A stretch of DNA of 64,000 bases from Gnetum montanum (taxonomy: Eukaryota; Streptophyta; Gnetopsida; Gnetales; Gnetaceae): NCBI GenBank assembly GCA_015680685.1, contig MNCI01002233.1, forward strand, positions 193,888-257,887, read 5' to 3'. The notes beneath the pieces were generated by a model, which had not been told where the DNA came from, made no database searches, and saw only the letters and a program-made list of their open reading frames with translations. Position 1 is the stretch's first letter. Each line of letters starts with the position of its first letter. Both the position numbers and the translations under genes were made by a program. Positions 11,221 to 23,130 of the stretch are shown here, piece by piece.

Positions 11221-13198
11221 TCTTAAGCGTTTTTCATCTTTTTGTTTTATGATTTTTAATCATTTTCCTATTTCTTGATACAATTTTTCCTATTTCTTCT
11301 ATTTATTGTTTTCATTTTCTTTGTTATGTAATCTTGCCTGTGAATAAAAAAATTAGCCATTGATATGAAGTTTTCTTTATGTTGTCAAGTCATGAGGGAC
11401 TAATTATTTGGACATTGAGACCATGCCATCCATCCACTCATTCCATTAATAAGAGGTTCTTACCCTGGTCCTTACCCTAGTCATAATGATATTCTTTTCC
11501 ATCATCCAACCTAAAAATAAATTCATAATCATTATGTCTAGGCAGAAGAGTATGGAACCAAGGCGAAATGTAAGGGGTGTGACATCAAGGAGATTTGTGG
11601 ATTCTCTTTGGCCACTTATATATGTTCCATCATGTTGCTAAGGTTGTAATTATATCCTTGTAGATCTAACAAAAATGGGAGAAAGAGTACTATAAAAAGG
11701 CACTAAATTTTGTGGGTCCCACGATAAAAACATGTACCCATGCCTAAAGGTTGCTAGCATTTTAGAACTTTCAAAAAATAAGAAAAAAAGAGCCATGTGT
11801 GTTGTAAATAAGATTCTCCCTTGGACAAAACACCAAGTGATGTTACTCCTTTCAACTATTATTTCCTTATGGTTTTTCAGCAATGTGATGAAATGATGTG
11901 ATGTCATTGAAATGTGGTTTGGACTTGGTTGGAATCTTGGAAATAAGGACTCATGATTATGTAACCATTAATAACACATACGGATTCATTATATCCATGG
12001 TAAGACACCTCATATTCCAATTTCTACAATCCTTTCTATAGCCCATTTCATCTCACTATTCATGTGATCCTAACTTGTGATTTTGTGTAACATAGAGTTA
12101 TTATCTCAAATTGGTGATTTTAACATGTGTGGTTTGTTGCACAGGTATGTGTTGCATTCTACCCCTTTAGTGCCTATGGAAATTTTTAGGTATGGTTACA
12201 CAAGGGCATCATAGGTTGAAGCCTACTCTAGGGAGGATCCACTTGTGTAACTTTTGTAACTTGTACTTGTTTGACACAACCACATTATTATTAACCTTCC
12301 AAGGGCATAATTTTTGAATTTCGTAGTTCCCCTTATGTAACTTGATCTATCCACAACCTAAATTTCACTGCCCTTTTTCTTGCTTCTTCTAAATATTTTC
12401 ACATTGACAAATCCACCTTCTCACCCTTTCAGTGCCTCAAACGAACTTTCCACTTAGCCCAAAACTATGGACCTAACCTCAAACATTCCAACCAATCATA
12501 CAACTTCACTTTCCATGCTCAATTGCCCCATTTAATGCATATTCATGGACCTTGATATTGATTACTTGATATTGGGTGGGATGTGACATCAAATACCCAA
12601 TATTGGATCACACAAAACTAATATATATGACCCCCATAGTGCCTAGATTTCATTCCAATCATTTTCAGCTAGGGAAGTTGTTCAAAATTTTCTCTTACAA
12701 CTCAGAGCTCTCTACACCCACTTTTCATTTGTGATATTTGGCTATCTACCACTCTAATTTCTATGCTATCTAAACCTATTTGAACCTAGAGTGTTCAAGT
12801 TAGTCATGGGGGAGGGGGGTTCTTTCATGGGAAACTTGTTCTAATTTTTGATAATTTGTTACCACCTAGAGGTTATTATAAGGTTAAGAACATTAAAAAT
12901 CATAAACCTTAATTTTTCCACTTAAGGGATCGCAACTATTATAATAATTTCAAAAACCTTAATTTTTCCACTGAAGGGACCGTAACTGTTATAATAAGTC
13001 ACACATAAGGAAAAAGGAATTGATTGTGAAGGGTTGTAAAGAAAGATAAACACTCTTTGGGGATTTTTCTTCGAAAATTTTCTAACTCTTCAATCATATG
13101 AACTAAGAATTTAATGAATTAAGGTTAGAAGTGTGGTATACATTTGTTAATGGTAACCATTGACACCTTAGTAACATTTGATCTTTGCTTGATTGTAG
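11221..13198 (+). other. Element A region between gag and the 3' gene (pol absent)
   Basis: From about 11330 the sequence resembles element C downstream of integrase (39420-41233), for example a GGGTGTGACATCAAGG stretch (11574) and an AGGATCC-x-CTTGTGTAAC stretch (12233) that is also found inverted in element F. No reverse transcriptase, RNase H or integrase is detectable. It contains the U3-like block at 12540-12640 and ends in the splice-acceptor-like TTGATTGTAG just before the ATG at 13199. Confidence 0.65.
12540..12640 (+). promoter_or_regulatory. Internal U3-like block of element A
   Basis: Contains TGATATTG repeats and the phrase CAAATACCCAATATTGG, followed by a TATATAT at 12622. A's own 3' LTR U3 has AATATCAAATACCCAATATC at 46591 onward, with TATAAATA at 46660. 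The block lies about 560 bp upstream of the 3' gene. It is read as a candidate internal promoter; function is inferred. Confidence 0.55.
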
Positions 13199-14654
13199 AT
13201 GGCCCAAAAATAAGGTGCATAAGGAGAACCTTTGTAGAGAGTAGCCAAGCATCCATGAGGTGGCTAAGGCCAACAAGGTGAATGTGTGGAGCATGAGGAG
13301 TAGGAAGCCCAATCCTTCAACATTCATCAAGAGGCTCCTATCACAGGACAGTTGGTCCAAGGAGAGAATGTAGAACCACTAGCTCCTATGTAGGAACAAT
13401 GTCTCACATTGCCCCCTAAATGTCTTGAGGCCATCCAAGAAAATTCCACATTGATCACAGTCAATGTGGAGATGAATTTTGTTCCATTTATATATTTTTC
13501 CCTAGAAGCAGTTCAAACACAACTTCAAACATCACACTTGTTGCCTATTCTCTCAAAAAGTGGCAAATGGTACCTTGGGGAGACGCACCAATTCTAGCAT
13601 AACAAATATGAAGGCACCACTATAAAAATATATGGAGTTATGTCTCTTTTTCAATCAAGGAAATTGCAGTAGCTCTTAATTTTCCAAATGAAGTGGCTAA
13701 AGTAGCCCATTTGTCCACCAAGTTTGGTTCCAATACCAGGAAGCTGTGGCTAAGATAAGCATATAGTAAAGAAGACAAAACATATAATAAACTCTGAAGG
13801 AGAGGACATATTTCAAGATTGGTACATACCATCTCCTCCCAACAAAAGGGCTTAATAGGATATCAATATTTACAGCCAAGGAAAGTACCATTTGAATGGG
13901 TAAATATGTGGTCAATATTTCCCAATTCTACTTCACTGAAATAGGGAAACTAACACTCCCATTCCCTTGCCTAATCATAAAGTTATCCAAACATGCTGGA
14001 ATTCTAGGGTACACAAATGATATCCCCAAAAAGGCTCAGAATGCCTCTTTTTCCAAACTCCTCAAACCTATGGCAGCAAGAAAAGACCTTGGTAAAGAGT
14101 AAGAACCAGAGAAGGAAGCAAGGCCAGAAATAGAAGTACAATGTGAGCTTGAATAGCACCCAAAAATACAATATTCATCACCACTACCACTACAAGACTC
14201 TAGGCCCTTAATGAGTCATCTATAGAAAATTGCTGAGGCTATTAGTTGGGGAAGCGAAGATGATTCTAATCTCTTTATAGTAATTAATAATGTTGTACAA
14301 CCCACCATTTTAATTGATCCAATAAGGGAAGAGATCTTGTTGCAACTAGGAGGAGGATCCTAGTGGTCCAAGAAAATCTCTAGAAATACCATATTCTTCC
14401 AAGTGATGCTTGAAACTAGAGAATATGGGATAGTTATGATAATGTAGCATTAGGATGTGGCAAGTCTAGTAGAAGTAATTACAAATCACATAAAAGAATC
14501 ATTCAATGTGCCTGTTGCGCCCCTAGTAGATCTTACTGGGACCAGAGATGCATAGATACTAGCTAGGACTTAGAGGACTGCTATGGTACATGAGGATGTG
14601 CTATATCACTTGATATAGATAACGCAAGTGATGATCACCCCTATTTGAAATCCT
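13199..14654 (+). pseudogene. 3' gene of element A, first part
   Basis: The extra gene that Athila-type elements carry after pol, starting at the ATG directly following an acceptor-like TTGATTGTAG. The frame holds many stops (TAG, TGA, TAA) but can be followed: KSGKWYLGE (around 13557) and LPFPCLIIKLSKHAGI (around 13950) match the same positions in element C (LPFPCLIQKLYKRVGI). The latter resembles the end of the domain known from plant retroelements as 'putative plant transposon protein', a family call from memory. The gene is cut at 14654 by element B and resumes at 45110. No clear transmembrane envelope feature is visible. Confidence 0.7.
14650..14654 (+). repeat. Left target-site duplication of element B
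   Basis: ATCCT directly before the LTR start; the right copy is ATCCC at 32003-32007, one transition different. Confidence 0.75.
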
Positions 14655-16336
14655 TGAAACACCCTAAAAATGTGGGTTCATCCTTGCTTCACCAGGCTCT
14701 TGCAGTCCACACAACACTGTGGCAGTTCATCGGGAGGAGAACATTCTGAGTCCAGGTCGGCTAGTTCGGAAAATTTTCTACTTTGACCATGGACAGGTTT
14801 TGTACCATCCTACCCACCCACCAAAGTAGCCTAAACAGCCGACAACCTACTCAGAAATAGTGTGCAGAATTGACAGTAGCATTCTGGATGTGCAAGAAAT
14901 AGTTTGGCAAGTTTTCTAAGTCACGAAGCCTGCTACGCTATGTAGCGTAGCAAGCTCTAGATGATGATGGTGGAACGAAGTGCTACGCTATGCACAGCGT
15001 AGCATGGCAACAACTTCATTACCTACTCCCCTCACCCAATTTTGAGTTCTATAGTGATGTCCCTTTCTGCCAAGAAGTGGCAAACCATGTCTGCTACTAC
15101 GCTACGCTGAGCTACATGGCGTAGTAAGGCACAGCAATCCTGCGGAAGAGACAGAAGGCAATTTGAAAGGTGGATTCAATGGAGTTCATGAGACTTGCAT
15201 CGTAGGAGACAAGGTTTACAAAACATCAAAGCTTTCATGACTAAGGAAAGTTGCTATACTACATAGCGTAGCAAGCATGGGACATATAGCAGGATGCACA
15301 ACAAAGTGGTATGCTATGCCAAACATGCCACGTCACAAAGCACAGCAAGGCATATAGGTGGGTGTGTGACATCAATCCACTCCACCTAATTGAACCATTG
15401 GCACATGATTCCAAACACTGACGGTGCAACTATGGTGTAGTAGTATTGTAGTTATTGCATACAAGATCGCATTGCAACAGTTTTGTAAGTCCAACAGTCA
15501 CAAACAACACGAGTTGTGCTAGCAAGATGACCAAGCCCCAAGGCACGTAACATTCAAACCACCACTTTCGCATGCCCTCAGTTCTATAAATACCCCAGCA
15601 AACAGCATGCAAGAGACTAACAATTTTCAAGAGTCCATAATTTTTAAAAGTTGAAAATTTCAAAAGAGTTGGCATCTTTCTTGAAGCATACAACTTCTAA
15701 GTGGTGGGAACTTTGAAATTCTGAAACAAAGATTTCCCCTCTCTCCAGCATTGTAATATCAAAGTCACTTGTATAATACTATAAATAGCGGGTCTCTCTC
15801 GGCTGGCGTGAGATCCCTGTCTCCATTCTACCACCTTGGTAGAACCCCGTACCACTTGTACACAAGTCTACACCCAAGCACATAGCTCTCTTTACTTGGC
15901 ACACTTTGGTTACCCTCAGGATTTCTGCACTTCGTCATGCTGTGCAGCCGATTGTATCCACCCTAACCAAGCGAGTTTGTAGCTTTGGAGTGATGCATTT
16001 TTCTAACCATATTTTACTTTTTCTCTCATTTTTTGTCTCATTTTTGCATTATTTTCTGTCTTATTTATGTTTAAGCATTACTTTGTATTATTGTCGCATT
16101 TTTACAGTTTCTCCCCCGCTTCATTTGCCCTTAAGCATTATCTCACATTTCGAATTATTTACGTTGCAAAAGGCTATATTGATGTCGATGTAAGTCCTTG
16201 TCTGATCAACCAGACCATTTAGGGCACCTCATGTCTGCACACATCTAACACAGCCCTCCCGCAGATACAGGGTTGGAATTGTTGCTCCCACAGACCCTCA
16301 GTGTTCTTCCAGCCACTAACGTTTTCAGTCGCTACA
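14655..16336 (+). repeat. 5' LTR of element B
   Basis: It starts TGAAACACC and ends GCTACA. The U3 contains at least five copies of an inverted motif based on TGCTACGC / GCGTAGCA; the best is a perfect palindrome with a 2-nt centre at 14931-14952 (arms TGCTACGCTA / TAGCGTAGCA). A TATAAATA box is at 15585-15592. Many CpG sites survive, unlike E. Confidence 0.9.
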
Positions 16337-16342
16337 GTTTTC

Positions 16343-16360
16343 TGGCGCTAGAAGGATGCC
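16343..16360 (+). promoter_or_regulatory. Primer binding site of element B
   Basis: TGGCGCTAGAAGGATGCC begins six bases after the LTR end, in the usual place. It differs from the tRNA-Asp type site of A and C. I do not assign the tRNA. Confidence 0.65.
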
Positions 16361-16469
16361 CTTTTGGTGCCTTTGCCACATGTCATGGTAGTTCTGTGAG
16401 CCTTATGTACCCTGGTACACATGAGCATAAATGTGACACCCTCTTGCAATTGTTTAAGCTTTGTGCGAT

Positions 16470-17100
16470 GCAGATTGATCACCTCGACGGTTCCTCTAGA
16501 ACCCTACAGAACAAAAGGCCTCTGATCGCTGGTTAACTAGCTCGTTCTACGATTGTCTTGCATGCATTCTGCACCCCATCTCATGTGGTATAGACTAGTC
16601 CCCTCAATAGTCCCACTGAGATCCTACGAGACATAAAGCCTGCCTAATTACTAGTTAGCTTTCCCATCCTATAGTTGTCTTGCCTGCGTTCTGTGCCCCA
16701 TCCCGTGTGGTACAAACCAGTTGCCTCGATGATCCCTCCAAGATCCTGCGAGACATAAAGCCTACTTGGTCACTAGTTAATTTTCTCATCTTATGGTAGT
16801 CTTGTAAGCCTTCCACACCCCAGCTCACATTAGCATAGACTTGACACCCATCTGTGGTTGTTTATGCATCGTGTAGTGTAGATCGGTTGCCTTGATAGTT
16901 CCTCTAGAACCTTACGAGACATAAAGACTTCTAATAGCAATTTAACTTGTCTTTCCTTTTACAATGGTCTTTCATGTGCTCTACACCCTAGCTTGCACAG
17001 GCATAAATGTGACACCCTTTGAGGTTGTTTACACCTTGTGTGGTGCAGGTCAATCGCCTTGATGATTCCTCCGAAATCCAGCAAGACGTAAATCCACCTT
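16470..17100 (+). repeat. Tandem repeats in the leader of element B
   Basis: Five copies of a unit that includes CCTCGATGATCCCTCC...GAGACATAAAGCC begin near 16482, 16602, 16723, 16890 and 17058, with spacings of about 120, 121, 167 and 168 bp. They lie between the primer site and the gag ATG, in the untranslated leader where packaging signals would be expected. Confidence 0.75.
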
Positions 17101-17168
17101 TGGTTGCTTTTGCAGTCCTTCTCTTCTTTTGCACTTCTTGCATTTTTTTCATAATCACTTGCTTAGCA

Positions 17169-19632
17169 ATGGCTTCCAACACTACCGCTATTGACACGTT
17201 CAATGTGGAGGTGCCCTTCACGGTCCAAGGTACTACTGGTGCCGAACAACTACTGAATCCAACGCAGGAAGCACACTGGTCTCTTAGAATCCAAAATCGA
17301 GGACCTGAAGGACTGGCCCAGCAACATGAGTGTTACAGTTTCCAATGTGCAAAGGTGTAGGCTAATCTACCCTTGGATTTACACGAACTCGAAGAAAAAT
17401 GTAGCTTCAAGTTCACTTACTGCAATGGAAAGGAATTCATTGCCACCCCTGGCATTTCTTTGCCTTTAACGCAAGCGTACCAAAGGCTTCTAGATCAACT
17501 AATCCAGTTGACCAGGCTTAGGAAGCAACAAGACACAACGTCCAACCAAGATGATGCCTTTCAAGATGGACAAGAGGAACTCGATTCCCAATCTGACAAG
17601 GGAGGTCAGGCAAACCACATTCCTATCCCGCCTACCCAGTCCCTTTGGGCCAACCCCCTTTCTGTCCCTTCTACCCAATCCTTCTCGGCCAACCCGCTAC
17701 CTTTCACCACTCCCTTTGTCATCACGCCAACGCTTTAACAACCTACAACCACAACTGCAATGGGTAGCCATGCTACATTCCTAGCATATCATCACCCTTA
17801 TTCCCCAGTTATGTTTGCGCAACCGTGCCATTGCAAGTTGTTCATTAGCACATCCCTATAGTACGTAGCACACCTATCACGGCTACCCGATCACATATTC
17901 ATACTGTACCTACCATGAAACCATAGATAACTTCTATGTTAATTCCTACGCTCACATCTATTCAACCCATAATAACAGGCCTAGGCCCGTCCACGTGGTG
18001 GACCCCGTTTGCCTCTCTATCTATTCTACAACCATCGCAAATGTCTCATTATGCTTGCCCTCAGACTTACCCAACCCTGCAAGTGGTACATCCTAGCCCA
18101 GGGCCATGGTCTATCCCACCGGTGACCCAAACCATCTATCCAATAGCACCTTTAGTGGGGACAGTCCCAACGGCACCGCCAATGGGTGAATCTACCACCG
18201 CTACCATTCCACATATGAGAACCACACCTGTGGTCCCTCAACCATCTACAACGTCGCTAGGTATGGACCAAGAATTTTAGCTCATTCAAACCCTTACTAA
18301 GGAAATAAAACACCTCAAAGCTATTGGGTCTGACACAGTACAAGTCATGGACTTTTACCAGGATGACCCTATCAACCTTGCAATCCCTACTCTAACATTA
18401 CCACCCGAGATGCCTCTCTTGCACTTCACGAAGTACGATAGGGAGGGAGATCCCAATGCACATCTTGTCACCTTCCGGTCAGAGTCTTTGTTATTGCAAC
18501 AATGGCTACACACAATCATTCGCATCTTCGCCATGTCCCTAGCTGGAAAAGCCCTAGATTAGTACCGTAAGTTGTCATGTTCATCCATTTCAACCTTGGA
18601 AGAACTCTTGACCAAATTCGTGACACGCTTCAAGTACAACTTGAAGCCAGAAACCACGCTGGACCAACTGATGAGCATGAAACAAGACACACTAGAACCA
18701 ATCCAAAAATTTATCCAATGTTGGAGTGTGACCCTTAACGAAATCTGTGAGCCCATCACAGAGGCTCACTTGTTAGCCATCTTTAAAGGTGCAGTAAATG
18801 ACTTCATCAAGTCCAAACTGTATTACCTTGTCCCATGCTCTCTAAGTTAGGCTTTCACTTAGACTAAAGAATACAAGACGTGGCCAAGGCAGGTATAGAC
18901 CCGGCCTACATCACTTACAAGAACACCTTTGCAAGAAAGGACAAAGCTAAGGCCTCAACAACCATAGTGGCCGCTATGGCAACTGAGGCCAAACCTAAGC
19001 CTAGTAGCAGTGGGAGCAAAAATAACAAGAAACCAGCCCTACCTGTGACTAACCCTGTGCCCAAACTAGGCCAAACACTGCAACCTACTGCATCTATGCC
19101 TGAGACATCTACATATACTAAACCAAACTTTGAATGTAAAGATCGCTTGAAATACATCCCATTACCTCTTAAACCTTCAGAACTCCTGAAGCAACTGTTG
19201 GCAGCAGGATACATCCAACACAAGCAGATGTTAGAAGAAGCAAATGCAAGACACCAATGCTACTATGAGCTCATTAGAAATCCCTCTTTGGCCCTACCCA
19301 ATGAGCCTCCAGTTCCTAGGGGTTTTAGGTTGGACAGGTTTTGTGACTACCACCAACTATGTGGTCACTCCATGGATTATTGTTTGTCATTGCAGGATGA
19401 CATCCAAAGGTTGATTGATCTAGGGAAGCTGATGCTAGATGAAAGCAACCCAGTACGTCCTAAAAATCAATATATGTATGTCTACACAGATCCCCTCAAC
19501 ACCAACAATGTCGGTTACATAATCAATGCCATCAGCATTGACAATGATCCCATGCCACCCTGCCAACCTTTTGTGATTCGTGTGCCTCAGCGTAGTACAC
19601 CAACACCACCAATGGTTGGTCTGAGCTCGTAG
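17169..19632 (+). pseudogene. gag of element B
   Basis: Capsid polyprotein that would form the cytoplasmic particle. It starts at ATG 17169 (MASNTTAIDTFNV). The frame runs to 17738 with one TAG (17358), then shifts for 17936-18850, which contains the gag core (FTKYDREGDPNAHL, LEELLTKFVTRFKYN, IFKGAVNDF), and shifts again for 18880-19632. In that last stretch, residues 155-168 form a zinc knuckle, C-x2-H-x4-H-x4-C, followed by a DDIQRLIDLGKL helix, the arrangement typical of Tat gag. The middle is rich in proline and threonine. Two frameshifts and several stops inactivate it. The minus-strand open frames at 18559-18759 and 18915-19223 are shadows. Confidence 0.85.
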
Positions 19633-20110
19633 CCACCCTTTATCTTGAAAGTCCAACCACGGGCATCTACCTTTGTATCACCCACTGGTGAAGCCACGCA
19701 ATCTTGTCAATTAACACCTCTAGCTCCATTCATCATTAGGGGCTAATGTCTTCAACAGCCCCTATCCTGCACAACATCATTAAACAACCTCCTCATCCCA
19801 TAAGGTGAGAAGCCTTCTTGGTGGGTGAAACGTCAAGGGGAAGTACCTTCAAGGGTATCCCCAAATCCATGCCTTCATCCCCCGCATTTGCATCTTCATC
19901 ACCGAAGATGAAGATCAACACGATTACACAACCTACATTACCTTGCTTACAAGGATCTAAACCTAGGTTCGAGGTCATCTCTCCTTGAGAGATTCATCTT
20001 CTAGCACGCATCGAAGAGGAGGAAAGTGTCAAACAGGCAAGTGACCAGGACTTCTTGGATGCCCCACCCAGGTCGAACAAGCCCTAAAGTAGAAAAATTC
20101 TAAATTAAGC

Positions 20111-20788
20111 TTGTACGACCTAGTCATGACATCTGCACCCCACCACGAGGCTCTGTTCCACATGTTAACGGTGATTCCGATCGACAAAAACATGCCGACG
20201 GAAGAGGAAGCAATCCACTCGATCATACTTCCCTCTATACCCACAGAGTCTAAAATACCTAAATTAACTTTTAGTAGCAACACCATTAAGGAAGATCCTG
20301 AAGGGGGTCAAGTGACTATGACGCCTCTCTTCATCACAATTCGGGTCGGTCAACACCGGATCCGAAGGGTACATGTCAATGATGAGGCTGCCACAAACAT
20401 CATTTCCTTCCCTATTATAGATAAGTTGGGATTAGTCAATCAGATTAAATCAAAAGCAACATCATGTCTAGGGTCCTTCAATGGGGCAAGCATCCTAGTG
20501 AAGGGTACAGTTCACATAAACTTCATAGCAGGGGACCAGTTCCCCACAGATGCAACGTTTATCGTGGTCGAAGAAATGCTTGGGTTTAACTTGATCTTGG
20601 GAAGGTTGTGGTTAGCACAACTCAGGGTTTTCTCCTTGCCTATACACCAGGAAATCCACTTACCATATGTGGGTAGAGAGGTGATAATCCATGGTGATGA
20701 GGTGGTAATGCAAGCAATCAGCAACGTAGGCATGGAACAGGGTTTAGAAGTTACAACCTTTGAAGATGAAGTGCCTGTTCATGCATGA
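20111..20788 (+). pseudogene. Aspartic protease of element B
   Basis: Retroviral-type aspartic protease that would cleave Gag-Pol. The open stretch has a beta-rich start (TPLFITIRVGQHRIRRV), the active-site loop as VNDEAATNII, and the later ILGRLWLAQLRVFS and LPYVGREVIIHGDE segments typical of Tat proteases. In the active-site loop the catalytic Asp and following Gly positions appear as N and E (both G-to-A type changes), so the enzyme is dead. The first ATG of the open stretch is not a real start; the domain would be read from Gag. Coding similarity continues weakly to about 20945. Confidence 0.8.
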
Positions 20789-21316
20789 ATTAAGCATGCG
20801 ACGAAGGAATTGGTCCAACGAGCTGACCCTCAAATCAAAAACGCATGAGTTGAGTTGCCCTTCCAAGTGAAGGATACTGATATGAGCGGGGGCCCTAGCG
20901 AAATGCCTCAACCTTACATTCCGATCAACCCACAAAAGGTCAAAAGGCAGCTACGCATAGTGTAGTAGCCTTACGACTTCCTGTCCAATTGCTATCCTTG
21001 CACATTTGCCATCTCCTTGCCTTGTCAATATGCCATCTTTTTTACATGGTACGCTATGGCCCAAAATGGCCTAAAACTAGCATTGTCACTTTTCATTTGA
21101 ACTTATTATGCAACGGCCCAAAATGGCCCAAAACTAGCAATGGCCTAGAATGGCCTAAAACTAACATACGAGAGCATAAAAATCTTTTCATAGTACATAA
21201 GTTAACACAAAATCAGTTTACTTTCTGAATTTTCTCATTTCATTCAAAATTTCCATCCATTGGCAGTGTTTGCAAAATTTTCAAAAAAAAAAGAGAAGAG
21301 AGAAAGTCCCATGTTG

Positions 21317-22357
21317 TCATGGGTTATCTCTATTTGCATCGCCTTCACCGTTTGCCTCCACTTCATCTACTTGTGCATTGCTCGCTCCTATGTTGCCTCT
21401 TGTTGGCTCTTCATTTCCTCCCTCCATGGGTCTCACACCTTCGTTGCGAACCTATATCCCAAAAATGAAGTAGTTAGCTAGGGCGAAAAATTCAATAAAC
21501 ACTAACTATAGCATAACATTAAAGTGACTAACCTGAGGGGAGCTTGCGTCGGTCTCAAGGGGTATCTGGTCTAGACCAAGTCTGAGGTGATGCCCAATTT
21601 CCCCTATTGAAATGTCCATCCAACGCCTGTCACTAGGCTCAACATTCGCAGTGGAAAATTTCTCCCTTTCCAAGGTCATCCACTTTAGAGGTTTCGGGGA
21701 AAGGGAGGCAGTTGTGGTCTCTCCTATAAGGAGGTTCACCCTCAAGTTAGGAAACTCCATGATCCTCACCTGCTCTTTAAACTTAGCATAGGCCTCAGAA
21801 GCACCAATGGCCTTTACGAATGTTTCGTACGAGAATGCCTCCATAGCAGCCTCTTTATACAATCTTCGATGGGTTTCGTTTTCCATCTTGTATGTATGTT
21901 TGTCATCCCTCTAGATTTTCCCCCATTCAAAGACCTTAGCGCTAATGTCCTTCATATCTTGGCACTTCTGGGCTAGCAAGTCCATCTGCATCTATTGTTC
22001 GACTATCTCATAGGTGGACTCAACGTTTTGATGAATGACAGTCTAAAACCTGGCATAGTCATCTATAGCCCTTTGCAAATCAACAGGTTCAGTGTTACGG
22101 TTTATGAGGAAATTGATCCTCGACCTCAAGTTCTCCACCTTGACGACTAGCTCAGCCTCTCTCTGCTCTACCCTTTGGACCCATTTCCATAGGTCTTCAT
22201 TGACACATCTACACTTCCATAGAGAGTGCACCGAGTGCAAAACACATTTGTAAGCCTCATCAAAAAGTACGATGAGACACCTCAGTCACGTCAAGCAAGA
22301 GTGTGGGCACAGCGTCCATCTCCATAGGTCGGGCTGGATCCCACTTGAGCCAAGAGG
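21317..22357 (-). pseudogene. Antisense gene: coiled-coil exon and last exon
   Basis: After SWLKWDPARPMEMD at 22355 onward and one frameshift, the exon encodes a Glu/Lys/Leu-rich coiled coil (VQRVEQREAELVVKVENL and following), then GIGASEAYAKF-like and IGHHLRLGLDQIPLETD segments. It ends CCTCAG|GTTAGT at 21533. After an 81-bp intron (21532-21452, ending GATATAG), the last exon (21451-21317) is open in phase 0, starts VRNEGVRPMEGGNEEP and ends in TGA. Confidence 0.7.
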
Positions 22358-23130
22358 CTATTCAGTGCATAGAGCATAGTAATCATGTTGGCATAACATA
22401 ATCAACAAACTCAAAAAGTTTCAGCATAGCAACATAAGGATAGTTAACACTCCTACTTACCCGCACAAGGGTCTGCCCGCTGAAGGCATTTGATCATGTC
22501 ATTGACAAGTCCTTAAACAAATGCAAACTTGTTGGGGACTTTAGCCCATGACTCTGTATGAGGTAGGGGAGGTCCTAAGACATCAGCAGTAACACCTGTT
22601 ATACAATTAAGCATGTCAGCCACAGCCAAAATGAACTATGATGAGGCAAACATCTCACAAACTCACTGGTGCCTGACTATGGTCCTTCTTCTTATCGAGG
22701 CAAGATGACCATGGTAGCCATGGTAGAAGGCCTAGCCAAGTCCATGAAAACCCCTACCTCATGCACTAGTGCCTTTCATTTTAGGATACTAGCATCTTTT
22801 CTATTTTGGGGAGGTACCTCTTCGTTGGTAGGAAGAGGCTCCCTAATGGCAAGAGCCCCTACCCTAGAGGTAGGAGCTCCATTATTCCTGACTGGGGCCC
22901 TTTCCTCCAAAACCAGGGCCCCTGCGTCTTTATTTTTTGCCCCTGTCTTGAGGATTGACACTTCCTCATCACCTTCTTCTTCGTCTTCTTCTTCTTCTGC
23001 TCACAAAAGGGCATATATACGTCAATTCGAAATAAGTTAACTCAAAACAGATGCCACGCTACGATACACTACCTAACGAAGCATAGAATAGTAGACAATA
23101 GCAAAGTAAACATTATATAAAAATGCTTAC
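22358..23130 (-). pseudogene. Antisense gene: three closely spaced introns and the exons between them
   Basis: Introns at 23130-22997 (GTAAGC...GAGCAG), 22666-22596 (GTGAGT...AACAG) and 22460-22358 (GTAAGT...AATAG). Across each, the phase closes (1+2). Exon 22996-22667 begins with an acidic tract and is rich in Ala, Gly and Pro; exon 22595-22461 encodes VTADVLGPPLPHTESWAKV, followed by a short link to the next exon. The plus-strand open frame 22669-23040 is a shadow of the first of these exons. Confidence 0.7.

Noticed and set aside
18915-19223. Minus-strand open frame of 102 aa opposite gag
   Set aside because: Shadow of the gag frame, which has a recognisable zinc knuckle downstream; no independent evidence.
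20989-21481. Plus-strand open frames of 67-79 aa after protease
   Set aside because: They overlap repeats and the last exon of the antisense gene in reverse; no domain recognised.
22669-23040. Plus-strand open frame of 123 aa with a serine tail
   Set aside because: It is the reverse complement of the acidic and Ala/Pro-rich exon of the antisense gene; the serine run mirrors the GAA repeats.
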